A DNA stretch of 64,000 nucleotides from Algoriphagus mannitolivorans DSM 15301 (lineage in GTDB: Bacteria > Bacteroidota > Bacteroidia > Cytophagales > Cyclobacteriaceae), in assembly GCF_000429425.1 (NCBI RefSeq), contig NZ_AUBV01000009.1:124001-188000 (forward strand), in the 5' to 3' direction. Positions within the stretch are counted from its first letter, which is position 1; every line of letters begins with the position of its first letter. The notes below the pieces were generated by a model, which was not told the origin of the DNA, ran no database searches, and saw only the letters and a program-made list of their open reading frames with translations. This document shows, piece after piece, positions 44,275 through 52,580 of the stretch. The position numbers and the translations under genes were made by a program.

Positions 44275-45136
44275 GATTACTGCAATATTTGTAGCTTATA
44301 ATCCTGATCTGGAGGCCTTAAAAAAGTCTGCCCGAATCCTAAAGGACCAAGGTTGCGAGATCTGTTTGGTAAATAATTCAGTGGAGGAAATTGAACCTTT
44401 CTTTCCTTATATGAAGGTGATCAATTTTGGAAAAAATAAGGGGATTGCTCAAGCCCAATCCACTGGAATGGAGTGGGCTTTTCAAGAAAATAAAAGTGAC
44501 TTTATTCTTCAAATGGATCAGGATAGTATTCCTGCTCCTGATTTGGTGGAAAATTTACTTTCTGCTTGGGAAACCCTGACTTTGATGGGCCAAAAGATTG
44601 GTCTAATAGGATCCCTAGATATAGACAAGGATACTTTTATCTCATCCCAGGCTAAAATCAACAAAGGAAAGGAAATAGGGGAAACAGGATTAATAGCGGT
44701 AAGTGAAATTTTAAGCTCAGGAAGCCTGATCCCAAAATCCACTTTTCAACACTTAGGGGGGCCAGATCCAAAGCTATTTATTGATTTGGTTGATTTTGAG
44801 TATTGCTGGAGGATCAATTATTCTGGCCTTAAAGTAATTAAAAACCCTTCAGCTAAGATTTATCACAAATTAGGGGAGGGGAAAGTGAAAGTTTTTGGAC
44901 TCTTGCCGGTAGGATTACCAAAGCCTTTTCGCCATTATTATTCTGTAAGAAATACCGTTTATATAGTTTTGAATGGAGAGGCTCCAATTTTTTGGAAAGT
45001 ATCCAATATCTTTAAATTATTATTTAAACTAATTATATATCCTTTCGCTCTCCCTCAAGGGAAGGAGCGATTCAAGTTTATAGTTAAGGGATTAAAGGAC
45101 GGGGTCATGAAAAGATTTGAAATTATCAATGCTTGA
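44264..45136 (+). CDS. rhamnosyltransferase-like glycosyltransferase family 2
   Basis: This 290-residue protein starts ITAIFVAYNPDLEALKKSARIL and has FGKNKGIAQAQSTGMEWA (about 47-65), ILQMDQDSIPAPDLV (D-Q-D motif, about 85-100) and DLVDFEYCWRINYSGLK (about 168). This pattern is typical of the rhamnosyltransferase (RfbF-like) subgroup, which fits the rfbD gene two genes upstream. Its start overlaps the Wzy-like gene by 11 bases. Specific linkage is not predictable. Confidence 0.87.
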   Translation: MKYKITAIFVAYNPDLEALKKSARILKDQGCEICLVNNSVEEIEPFFPYMKVINFGKNKGIAQAQSTGMEWAFQENKSDFILQMDQDSIPAPDLVENLLSAWETLTLMGQKIGLIGSLDIDKDTFISSQAKINKGKEIGETGLIAVSEILSSGSLIPKSTFQHLGGPDPKLFIDLVDFEYCWRINYSGLKVIKNPSAKIYHKLGEGKVKVFGLLPVGLPKPFRHYYSVRNTVYIVLNGEAPIFWKVSNIFKLLFKLIIYPFALPQGKERFKFIVKGLKDGVMKRFEIINA

Positions 45137-45944
45137 ATTTAAGTTTTCGGTTTTATTACCGATTTATAACAGAGAAAATCCGGAATTTTTTAGACTCTCA
45201 CTTGATAGTTTGGTGAACCAAACCTATTCCGCCAGTGAAGTTGTCATTGTCAAGGATGGTGTTTTGACTCCTGCATTGGATCAGGTCATAGAAAGTTTTA
45301 CCGACAAACTTCCTCTAAAAATTGTTCCCCTCGAAAAAAACGTCGGGTTAGGAGAAGCCTTGAGAATTGGAATTTTACATTGTTCCTATGAATATATTGC
45401 CAGAATGGATTCTGACGATATTTGTATTCCAGAACGATTCGAAAAACAGGTAAACACCTTCCTCAAAAATCCAGGTCTAGATATCCTAGGAAGCTATCTT
45501 CAAGAGTTTGAAAATACCCCAGGTGACATTAACGTGATTCGAAAAGTTCCCACAGAACATTCTGATATTCATACCTATACTTTTTACAGATGTCCATTTA
45601 ATCATCCCACAATTATGTTTAGGAAATCTGCAGTATTGGGTGTGGGATCATATCAAAAAATGCCCTTTTTCGAGGACTATTTTCTTTGGATCAGAATGGC
45701 AAATGGGAATTGTGTGTTCCAAAACTTGGACGAAGTATTACTTCATTTCCGAATAGGAAACGACATGATCAGAAGACGGCATGGATTAACCTATGCCAAA
45801 CATGAAATGTCATTTTTTACCTATTGTTATCAACAGGATATGATTACGTTAGGTCAACTGCTAAGATTTTACACGAGATTTCCAATTCGCCTTTTACCAG
45901 TGCCATTTTTGAAGAAATTCTACGATATAGTCTTAAGAAAATAA
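45129..45944 (+). CDS. glycosyltransferase family 2
   Basis: This protein of about 271 residues is a GT-A transferase with FSVLLPIYNRENPEFFRLSL (N-terminus), VVIVKDGVLTPALDQVI, NVGLGEALRIGILHCSYEYIARMDSDDICIPERFE (D-S-D metal motif, about 88) and FFEDYFLWIRMANG (about 180). It resembles capsule glycosyltransferases that use UDP-galactose or similar donors. I use ATG 45129, which overlaps the previous stop by eight bases; an in-frame TTG at 45117 also exists. The Wzi gene follows eight bases later. Confidence 0.9.
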   Translation: MLEFKFSVLLPIYNRENPEFFRLSLDSLVNQTYSASEVVIVKDGVLTPALDQVIESFTDKLPLKIVPLEKNVGLGEALRIGILHCSYEYIARMDSDDICIPERFEKQVNTFLKNPGLDILGSYLQEFENTPGDINVIRKVPTEHSDIHTYTFYRCPFNHPTIMFRKSAVLGVGSYQKMPFFEDYFLWIRMANGNCVFQNLDEVLLHFRIGNDMIRRRHGLTYAKHEMSFFTYCYQQDMITLGQLLRFYTRFPIRLLPVPFLKKFYDIVLRK

Positions 45945-45952
45945 TATTTTCA

Positions 45953-47671
45953 GTGCAATTAAATTGCTCTTCGCGAATTAGTGTTTTAAAAGGAAAATTG
46001 ATTTTTTGTTCCATTTTCCTGATTTCTTTATTGGGGAAAAGTCAGACTTTGCCAGTTGGAACGTCCTTTTATGAGGATAGACTCAGAAGATTGGATTTAT
46101 CAGGCCAAACCGATAATGATATATCATTCTTGGTAAGGCCAATTGATTTCAAAGAGATAAAAACGAATTCTCCAGATTCACTTCAATATCAACCTTATTT
46201 AAGGGAAAATTTTGTTGGTAAAAGTGAAATTTTACTATTGCCGATGCAGGTTTCCTATAGGTTCAACCCGGATAACTTAACTACCTATGGGGATAGACTG
46301 ATGGTTCCAGCAGCTGGGCATCAGGGATATTTGACTTTAGGATTTTTTGCAAGATTGGGACAGGTGAGTTTGCAAGTTTCCCCTGAGGTGGTTTTTGCGG
46401 AAAACAAACCTTTTCCCGGATTCTCCCAAAATTTAAGCCCAGAAGTGACCTATGCAAGGTTTATTTATTGGAACAATGGAGATAATCCTGAAAGGTTTGG
46501 GATAAGTACCTATTCAAAAATTTGGTGGGGTCAGTCAAAGTTATCCTGGAGTGGAAGAAGTTTGGAGTTTTATATAGGTACTCAAAATATTTCCTGGGGC
46601 CCAGGGCAATTTAATTCTTTGATATTCAGTGCTAATGCATCTGGTTTTCCACATGTGAGTTTCAATACAGTTAACCCATTAAAGACTTTTTTAGGGTCAT
46701 TTGAGGGTCAGGTAATTGTGGGAAGATTGGAGAATTCATTTTTTGATCCCTCTCAGCATGATGCGCTAAATCAGACCTATTTTCTTCCTTTTGAGTCAGA
46801 TTGGAGGTATCTAAATGGATTTACAATTAATTATCAGCCGAAATGGTTAAAAGGAATTTATGTTGGGTTAAATCGGACTTTTCAGGTAAACAATAATTTG
46901 TTGGGAAATAGCTTTAAGGATTACTTTCCAATATTTGAGATCTTTCAAAAGGAGAATTTTTTTGAAAATGGAAATAGCCTTGTTTATGACTCCAAGGGTA
47001 CAGATCAACAGGTTAGTGTATTTGCCAGGATAGTTTCAAAAAAAGCGAAAGCTGAAGTTTATTTTGAATTCGGAAGAAGGGATCATTCATTTAATTGGAG
47101 GGAATTTATCCTAAATCCTGAGCATGCCAGAGCCTATATCTTAGGCTTTCAAAAGTTGGTTTCCCTAGCAAGACCAAATAATTACCTCCAGTTCAGAGGA
47201 GAAATTGTACATCAGCAGGAATCAGTAAATCGCTACATCCGATACTTGGGACTTGGAGGAAATTTAACCTGGCATACCCATGGAACTTCCAGAGGATTTA
47301 CAAACTTTGGCCAGGGATTGGGGGTAGGAATCGGAACTGGAAGCAACAGTCAGCTATTAGAAGTTTCTAAAGCAAACAATGAATCCAAAATAGGAATTCG
47401 TTTTTCTCGGCTTGAAAACAATCAGGATTTTTTCTATCGGGCATTTGGGCAAATGCAAAATGCCAATCCATGGGTGGATTTTGGAATTGGGTTAATCTAT
47501 GAAAAGCAATGGTCTCGTCTTACGCTGAGCTCTAAAATCGATGGGGTAGGTTCTAATAATTTTCAATGGGAATCCTACCAAAATCCACCACCATCTATAA
47601 AAGGAAGCCCTTGGACCCACCGCTTCATGGGACAAATCAATTTGATTTATTCCTTGAAAAGCCACCGTTAA
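45953..47671 (+). CDS. wzi: Wzi-like capsule assembly outer-membrane protein
   Basis: This protein of about 572 residues has a signal peptide (about 10-30, ..FLISLLGKSQ) and a long amphipathic beta-rich body. It resembles the capsule assembly protein Wzi family: repeated short strands (LSWSGRSLEFYIGTQNISWGPG, GFPHVSFNTVNPL, LKGIYVGLNRTFQVNN) and a final strand WTHRFMGQINLIYSLKSHR. Wzi is an outer-membrane beta barrel that ties surface polysaccharide to the cell. The frame opens at 45824 inside the previous gene, but GTG at 45953 places the signal peptide correctly and removes a 121-base overlap. It is the last gene of unit A. Confidence 0.8.
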   Translation: MQLNCSSRISVLKGKLIFCSIFLISLLGKSQTLPVGTSFYEDRLRRLDLSGQTDNDISFLVRPIDFKEIKTNSPDSLQYQPYLRENFVGKSEILLLPMQVSYRFNPDNLTTYGDRLMVPAAGHQGYLTLGFFARLGQVSLQVSPEVVFAENKPFPGFSQNLSPEVTYARFIYWNNGDNPERFGISTYSKIWWGQSKLSWSGRSLEFYIGTQNISWGPGQFNSLIFSANASGFPHVSFNTVNPLKTFLGSFEGQVIVGRLENSFFDPSQHDALNQTYFLPFESDWRYLNGFTINYQPKWLKGIYVGLNRTFQVNNNLLGNSFKDYFPIFEIFQKENFFENGNSLVYDSKGTDQQVSVFARIVSKKAKAEVYFEFGRRDHSFNWREFILNPEHARAYILGFQKLVSLARPNNYLQFRGEIVHQQESVNRYIRYLGLGGNLTWHTHGTSRGFTNFGQGLGVGIGTGSNSQLLEVSKANNESKIGIRFSRLENNQDFFYRAFGQMQNANPWVDFGIGLIYEKQWSRLTLSSKIDGVGSNNFQWESYQNPPPSIKGSPWTHRFMGQINLIYSLKSHR

Positions 47672-47760
47672 ATCGAAGAGCACCAAATCAATTTATAGTA
47701 AATAGGACACTTTAGTGATATTGGTCTAATCTTTTGAATGACCAATTAGGAGGTAAATGC

Positions 47761-47787
47761 AAAATGAGTAATTTTGGTACTCATTAT
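47761..47787 (+). promoter_or_regulatory. palindromic operator-promoter of polysaccharide unit B
   Basis: AAAATGAGTA (47761-47770) and TACTCATTAT (47778-47787) form the same inverted repeat as at 25377-25403, with one arm mismatch and the same 7-base spacer. TAATTTTG (47769-47776), a TAnnTTTG -7 box, is at the same position within the palindrome. GCA precedes both copies. It lies about 165 bases before the first gene of unit B. Confidence 0.72.
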
Positions 47788-47889
47788 AGTGCCCTTGCAG
47801 GATGTTTTGCGCCTTCCTTTTTTGATCTAAAATCTCTATATCCAAAAACGGTAGTCCAAAAAATATCTGGAAGTACTTTGCTAAGTCTA

Positions 47890-47913
47890 GGGACTGACCG
47901 GGCGAAGCTTTAT
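47890..47913 (+). promoter_or_regulatory. conserved leader element of unit B (ops-like)
   Basis: GGGACTGA (47890-47897), two bases, GGGCGAAGCT (47900-47909), one base, then TAT. It is identical in pattern and spacing to the element at 25973-25996 and lies 38 bases before the first unit B gene. A weaker match TTG-N-TA-N-GT precedes both copies. Confidence 0.6.
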
Positions 47914-47951
47914 ATTATCAAAATTAAGAGTCTATTCATCATCATTTTTCT

Positions 47952-49256
47952 ATGTTAAAGCCAATTAGAGAAGTAAAAATTGGAATCATTGGTTTGGGCT
48001 ATGTAGGTCTACCTTTGGCAGTTGAATTTGCCAAAAAGTTTCCTGTAGTAGGATATGATATTGACAAAAAAAGAGTCATTGACTTGTTAGATGGCAGGGA
48101 TTTTACTCTGGAAGTAGAAAATGAACTTCTTCAATCAGTTGTTGTTAGACAGTCTCCTAATTCAAAAGGGAAAGGTCTTTTTCCAACTTTTGAGAGTAGT
48201 GAACTGGCAGATTGTAACGTCTATATCGTGACAGTACCTACTCCGACCGACAGGTACAACCGACCAGTTTTAACTCCGATGCTTAAAGCTTCAGAGAATA
48301 TCGGTCAGTATCTTCAAAAAGGAGATGTAGTCATCTATGAGTCTACTGTTTATCCGGGAGTAACGGAGGAAGAATGTGTGCCCGTATTGGAAAAAGTTTC
48401 TGGGCTAAAATACAATTCAGACTTTTTTGCAGGCTATTCTCCGGAACGAATTAATCCGGGTGATAAAGAGCACACGGTGGCCAAAATTCTAAAAGTGACT
48501 TCAGGAAGTACTCCGGAAGTTGCCGAGTATGTGGACCAGCTTTACCGTCAAGTGATCACCGCAGGTACTCATAAAGCTTCCTCTATCAAAGTAGCCGAAG
48601 CGGCAAAGGTTATTGAGAATTCCCAGCGGGATATCAACATTGCTTTTGTCAATGAGCTTTCCAAGATTTTCAATCTTTTGGGTATTGATACCCAGGAGGT
48701 GCTGGAAGCTGCTGGTACCAAATGGAATTTCCTGAAATTCAAGCCGGGCTTGGTTGGAGGTCATTGCATTGGCGTGGATCCATTCTACTTGGCTCAAAAA
48801 GCTCAAGAAGTAGGGTACCATCCTGAAATTATCCTGGCTGGCAGAAGATTGAATGACAGCATGGGTAAACATGTCGCAACAGAAGTCATCAAACTGATGA
48901 TGCGAAAAGACCTAAAAGTCATTGACTCAAAAGTGTTGATTCTTGGCTTTACCTTCAAGGAGGATTGTCCTGATGTCCGTAACACGCGTGTGATTGACAT
49001 TTACCAAGAATTGAAGTCCTTTGACATGGAAGTGGATGTTTATGATCCTTGGGCAAATCCTGCGGAAGTAAAGCATGAGTATGGGATTTCCATTACATCA
49101 GGTGATCATGCCCCAGAATTATCTGCCTATTCTGCAATCATCCTAGCAGTAGCTCATAGACAATTTAATGCCTTGTCTATTCAGAAATCCCCGCAACAGG
49201 TTGTGTTTGATGTGAAGGGATTTTTGGATAAAGAAAAGGTGGATGCGAGATTGTAA
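47952..49256 (+). CDS. nucleotide-sugar dehydrogenase (TviB/WbpO type)
   Basis: This 434-residue protein is a UDP-glucose/GDP-mannose dehydrogenase family enzyme that makes a uronic acid nucleotide sugar. The Rossmann motif IIGLGYVGLPLAVEF is at about 13-27 and the catalytic cysteine is Cys272 in GGHCIGVDPFYLAQKA. The GHCIGVDP form is typical of UDP-N-acetylhexosamine dehydrogenases such as TviB and WbpA/WbpO, unlike the GGSCFPKD of the ugd gene at 28698. It probably supplies an N-acetyl-hexosaminuronate to unit B. It is the first gene after the unit B leader. Confidence 0.9.
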   Translation: MLKPIREVKIGIIGLGYVGLPLAVEFAKKFPVVGYDIDKKRVIDLLDGRDFTLEVENELLQSVVVRQSPNSKGKGLFPTFESSELADCNVYIVTVPTPTDRYNRPVLTPMLKASENIGQYLQKGDVVIYESTVYPGVTEEECVPVLEKVSGLKYNSDFFAGYSPERINPGDKEHTVAKILKVTSGSTPEVAEYVDQLYRQVITAGTHKASSIKVAEAAKVIENSQRDINIAFVNELSKIFNLLGIDTQEVLEAAGTKWNFLKFKPGLVGGHCIGVDPFYLAQKAQEVGYHPEIILAGRRLNDSMGKHVATEVIKLMMRKDLKVIDSKVLILGFTFKEDCPDVRNTRVIDIYQELKSFDMEVDVYDPWANPAEVKHEYGISITSGDHAPELSAYSAIILAVAHRQFNALSIQKSPQQVVFDVKGFLDKEKVDARL

Positions 49257-49312
49257 GAAGTCTGCTTCTATCTCGCTTAAAAATGTATATTTTTACCCAA
49301 ATTTTAATTTGA

Positions 49313-50152
49313 ATGATATCATCTAAATTTCAGAGCTTTTACCTTCCCGGTTGCTCTTCTATATTGCTGTTGTTTCTGATTTTCAGTAGTTCCTGTGTAT
49401 CAAATAAGAAACTACTATATCTTCAGGATTTGGATACAGGTCAGCAGACAACACCCTATTCCAGCAAAATCTTTCCATATGAGGAGGAAAAATATAGACT
49501 TCAAAACTACGATATTGTTGAAATCACAATAAAAACACCAAGTGAGGAACTAAACAAAACCTTCAGCATAATATCTGGAGAACAATCCAATATGAATATG
49601 AATATGGGGCCGAATGGTGGCGATTTGTTCTATCTCAATGGATACACCTTGGATGAAGAAGGGATGGTTGAAATCCCGTTGCTTGGAAAACTGCGAATTG
49701 TAGGACTTACTCTTGATGAGGCAAAGGATTTAATCGGATCAAAGGTCCAAAAATATGTTCCGGATAATAACTATTTTATCAGAGTTAGGTTGGGTGGTAT
49801 TAGGTTTTCTGCTTTGGGGGAATTTAATGCTCCCGGCAAAGTCACGATTCTTCAAAATAGGGTAACCATTTTTGAAGCATTGGCTTCGGCAGGGGATATG
49901 ACCACAATTGCAAAACGTGATGAAGTGATACTTTTGAGACAGTATCCCGATGGAAGTCAAATCCATAGAATCAATTTGAATGACAGAAATCTATTGAATT
50001 CCGAATTTTATTTTATCAAACCAAATGATGTGATTTATGCCGAACCGCTTAAAGTCAGAGAGCTAGGGGCAGGAACGAATTTTATTCAATCTTTGGCTTT
50101 AATTACCTCCACCGTCTCCACTATCGCCCTTATACTAACGATAGTTAAGTAA
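49313..50152 (+). CDS. wza: Wza-like polysaccharide export lipoprotein
   Basis: This 279-residue protein has a lipoprotein signal (Cys28 in FSSSCVSN) and the Poly_export domain (about 55-150; YRLQNYDIVEITIKTP, then LDEEGMVEIPLLGKLRIVGLT). One SLBB repeat follows (FSALGEFNAPGKVTIL, about 163-215), and a C-terminal hydrophobic segment lies near 255-277. It is a short canonical outer-membrane export protein that pairs with the Wzc-like kinase 12 bases downstream. It contrasts with the very long SLBB protein of unit A. Confidence 0.9.
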   Translation: MISSKFQSFYLPGCSSILLLFLIFSSSCVSNKKLLYLQDLDTGQQTTPYSSKIFPYEEEKYRLQNYDIVEITIKTPSEELNKTFSIISGEQSNMNMNMGPNGGDLFYLNGYTLDEEGMVEIPLLGKLRIVGLTLDEAKDLIGSKVQKYVPDNNYFIRVRLGGIRFSALGEFNAPGKVTILQNRVTIFEALASAGDMTTIAKRDEVILLRQYPDGSQIHRINLNDRNLLNSEFYFIKPNDVIYAEPLKVRELGAGTNFIQSLALITSTVSTIALILTIVK

Positions 50153-50164
50153 CATCCATTTCTT

Positions 50165-52531
50165 ATGAATTTTGAAACAAACGAAAACGACTTCATAGTG
50201 GAAGAATCCGGTTATGAACTTAAAACTATATTTTTAAAAATTTTCCAAAAATGGCTATATATTTTAGGATTTATAGTTTGTTGTTTGGTTTTAAGCTTCT
50301 TCTATACTAAGACCTCCATTCCCCTTTACAAGGTGGAGAGTATGTTTTTTATCAAAGAGAAAGAATCACCTTTGGCCATTTTCGGTTCTCAATCTCTTAT
50401 AGAAAATTCTTCGATGGGGCTTCAGAATGAAACCATAATCCTCAAATCTAAACCTGTAGCTTTAGAAGTTCTCAAAAAGCTTGATTTTCAAGTTGAATAT
50501 TTTCAGGATGGTAGGTTTGTAGATACTGAATTATATAACAATAAACCAGTTTTAATAGAAGTTGATTGGAAAAGTCCTCAAGTAATTGATGGTCTTATAA
50601 ATTTAGAATGGAAAGACAACAATCAATACGAACTTTCTTTCATCGAGGACCATTACAACAAATTACTTCCAGATGGAAGCAAAGTTTCTTTTGGATTCAA
50701 TCCTGAACCAATCACCGGAAAATTCAACGATTGGCTCATAAATAATGAACTAAAAATAAAAATCATGAAGATATCCACGGAGACCTCAGGCTCTGTGATG
50801 TTCAAACTTCGGGATTTGAATTCTTTGGCTTCGTATTATTCAGGTTCCTTAGAAATTGAACCTGTCGAAAGAGGGGCATCAATTATGTTGCTTTCTGTAA
50901 AAACTCCAAATGCCCAAAAAGGCGAAATTTATCTCAATACCTTGATGGATACTTTTTTGGATATGGAATTGGATCAAAAAAATCTATCTGCCAGCAAAAC
51001 CGTTAATTTCATTGATAGCCAAGTAGCTGGAGTTGCAGATTCTTTGAGGTTTTTTGAAAACCAACTCCAGAATTTCAGATCTTCAAATAGAACCTACAAT
51101 CTTAGTTCCGAGAGTTCTTCTGTTTATGAAAGACTAATGGAATATGAAAATCAAAGAACTCAAGAGAGATTTAAACGAAATTATTACCAAAATTTAAAAA
51201 CATATCTAACTCAAGAAAACTATCAGGATATTATTGCTCCTTCTGGTATTGGAATTGAAGATCCTTTTCTTAATGGTTTGATTACAAGCTTGATGGAACT
51301 TCAGGCTGAGAAGTCTAGAATGTTGGCGGTCCAAACTGAAGCTGCACCCGCTGTGATAGAAGTCAATAGGAAAATAAAAGATTTGAACCGCTCTATTTTG
51401 GAAAACCTTCAAAATATTGAAAGAAATTCTAATTCTTTATTGAAAGATCTTGACAACCAAATTGCACAAATTGACAGATCATTTTCAAATTTGCCAGAAA
51501 CAGAACAGCAACTCATTCGACTTCAAAGGGAGTTTAGCTTGAGTGAGAACTTATATAATTATCTAATGGAGCGCAGGGCAGAGGCAGCAATATCTAAAGC
51601 CTCTAATGAAGCAAACAATAAGATCGTTGAGCCTGCGAAAGGTGGATATCAAATAAGTCCCACCCCATTGAAAAATTATTTGATAGCAATTATCCTTGGG
51701 TTGTTTTTCCCTATTGCGTTTATTGCGACTAGAGAATTATTTCGAACAAAAATTGAGGATGTACAATTTCTGGAAAATAAACTAAGAATACCTTTATTAG
51801 GTACCATTTTACTTAATAAAAAATCTAGTAATCCTTTGGTTGTTCTAGAACAAAAAAGATCAGGAATTTCTGAGTCCTTCCGCTCCTTGAGAGCGAATAT
51901 GAAATTCATATTGAAAAAAGATACTCAATTAACCTTTTTAGTAACTAGTACAATTTCTGGAGAGGGAAAAACTTTCTGTGCAATGAATCTTGCTGCGGCA
52001 TATAGCCTGACAGGAAAGAAAACAGTACTTGTAGGCTGCGACATGCGAAAACCAAAGATTTTTGAAAGCTTTGATCTCAACAATGAAATTGGACTTTCTA
52101 CCTTTTTAAGTGGCCAGGAAAAAGATTGGAAAAATATTGTATCTACAACGAAGTATAAAAACCTGGAAGTTATCGTTTCTGGCCCAACCCCTCCGAATCC
52201 CGCCGAACTTCTCTTTGACAATAGTTTTGCTTCACTTTTGGAAACACTCAAAGAAAATTTTGAAGTAATAGTTTTAGATACCCCACCGGTTGGGCTTGTT
52301 AGTGAAACTTTGGATCTATTGACGCTGGTAGATTGTAGCCTCTTCGTCTTCAGACAAAATTATAGTCAAAGATCTTTTATTGATGCTGTTAATGGACTCA
52401 GAACAAATAAGGGAATAAAAAATATTTTTGCTCTTTTCAACGGTGTTGAATCCAATAAAGTAGCCTATGGATATGGATATTCCTACGGATACGGCTATGG
52501 TTATTATGAAGAGGATAAGAAGAAAAAGTAA
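50165..52531 (+). CDS. wzc: Wzc-like tyrosine autokinase / polysaccharide co-polymerase
   Basis: This 788-residue protein joins a Wzz domain (membrane segments at about 35-55 and about 505-525 enclosing a coiled-coil-rich periplasmic region) to a cytoplasmic BY-kinase domain. The kinase has Walker A ISGEGKTF (597-604), Walker A' VLVGCDMRKP (about 622) and Walker B VIVLDTPPVG (about 701). The C-terminus is a tyrosine cluster, eight tyrosines in the last about 23 residues interspersed with glycine and followed by EEDKKKK, the expected autophosphorylation tail. No cognate low-molecular-weight phosphatase (Wzb) gene lies in the window. It probably controls chain length and export with the neighbouring Wza. 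Confidence 0.94.
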   Translation: MNFETNENDFIVEESGYELKTIFLKIFQKWLYILGFIVCCLVLSFFYTKTSIPLYKVESMFFIKEKESPLAIFGSQSLIENSSMGLQNETIILKSKPVALEVLKKLDFQVEYFQDGRFVDTELYNNKPVLIEVDWKSPQVIDGLINLEWKDNNQYELSFIEDHYNKLLPDGSKVSFGFNPEPITGKFNDWLINNELKIKIMKISTETSGSVMFKLRDLNSLASYYSGSLEIEPVERGASIMLLSVKTPNAQKGEIYLNTLMDTFLDMELDQKNLSASKTVNFIDSQVAGVADSLRFFENQLQNFRSSNRTYNLSSESSSVYERLMEYENQRTQERFKRNYYQNLKTYLTQENYQDIIAPSGIGIEDPFLNGLITSLMELQAEKSRMLAVQTEAAPAVIEVNRKIKDLNRSILENLQNIERNSNSLLKDLDNQIAQIDRSFSNLPETEQQLIRLQREFSLSENLYNYLMERRAEAAISKASNEANNKIVEPAKGGYQISPTPLKNYLIAIILGLFFPIAFIATRELFRTKIEDVQFLENKLRIPLLGTILLNKKSSNPLVVLEQKRSGISESFRSLRANMKFILKKDTQLTFLVTSTISGEGKTFCAMNLAAAYSLTGKKTVLVGCDMRKPKIFESFDLNNEIGLSTFLSGQEKDWKNIVSTTKYKNLEVIVSGPTPPNPAELLFDNSFASLLETLKENFEVIVLDTPPVGLVSETLDLLTLVDCSLFVFRQNYSQRSFIDAVNGLRTNKGIKNIFALFNGVESNKVAYGYGYSYGYGYGYYEEDKKKK

Positions 52532-52580
52532 TAAATGAATTTTATATGGGGTTTGAGTTTCAAACCCCTTTCTTTTGGAT

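Larger units (their letters stand above)
47672..47951 (+). other. unit B promoter and leader region
   Basis: This 280-base gap separates units A and B. It holds the palindromic promoter (47761-47787) and the conserved leader element (47890-47913), with about 100 bases of unrecognised sequence between them. No convincing terminator was seen after wzi, so readthrough from unit A into unit B is possible. A 74-codon frame across it has no gene-like features. Confidence 0.65.

Noticed and set aside
45824..45952. Upstream extension of the Wzi gene inside the preceding glycosyltransferase
   Set aside because: It overlaps a well-supported GT2 gene by 121 bases, and the signal peptide only makes sense from GTG 45953.
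47734..47958. 74-codon open frame between wzi and the unit B dehydrogenase
   Set aside because: It covers the palindromic promoter and the conserved leader element, has no gene-like composition, and overlaps the next gene's start.
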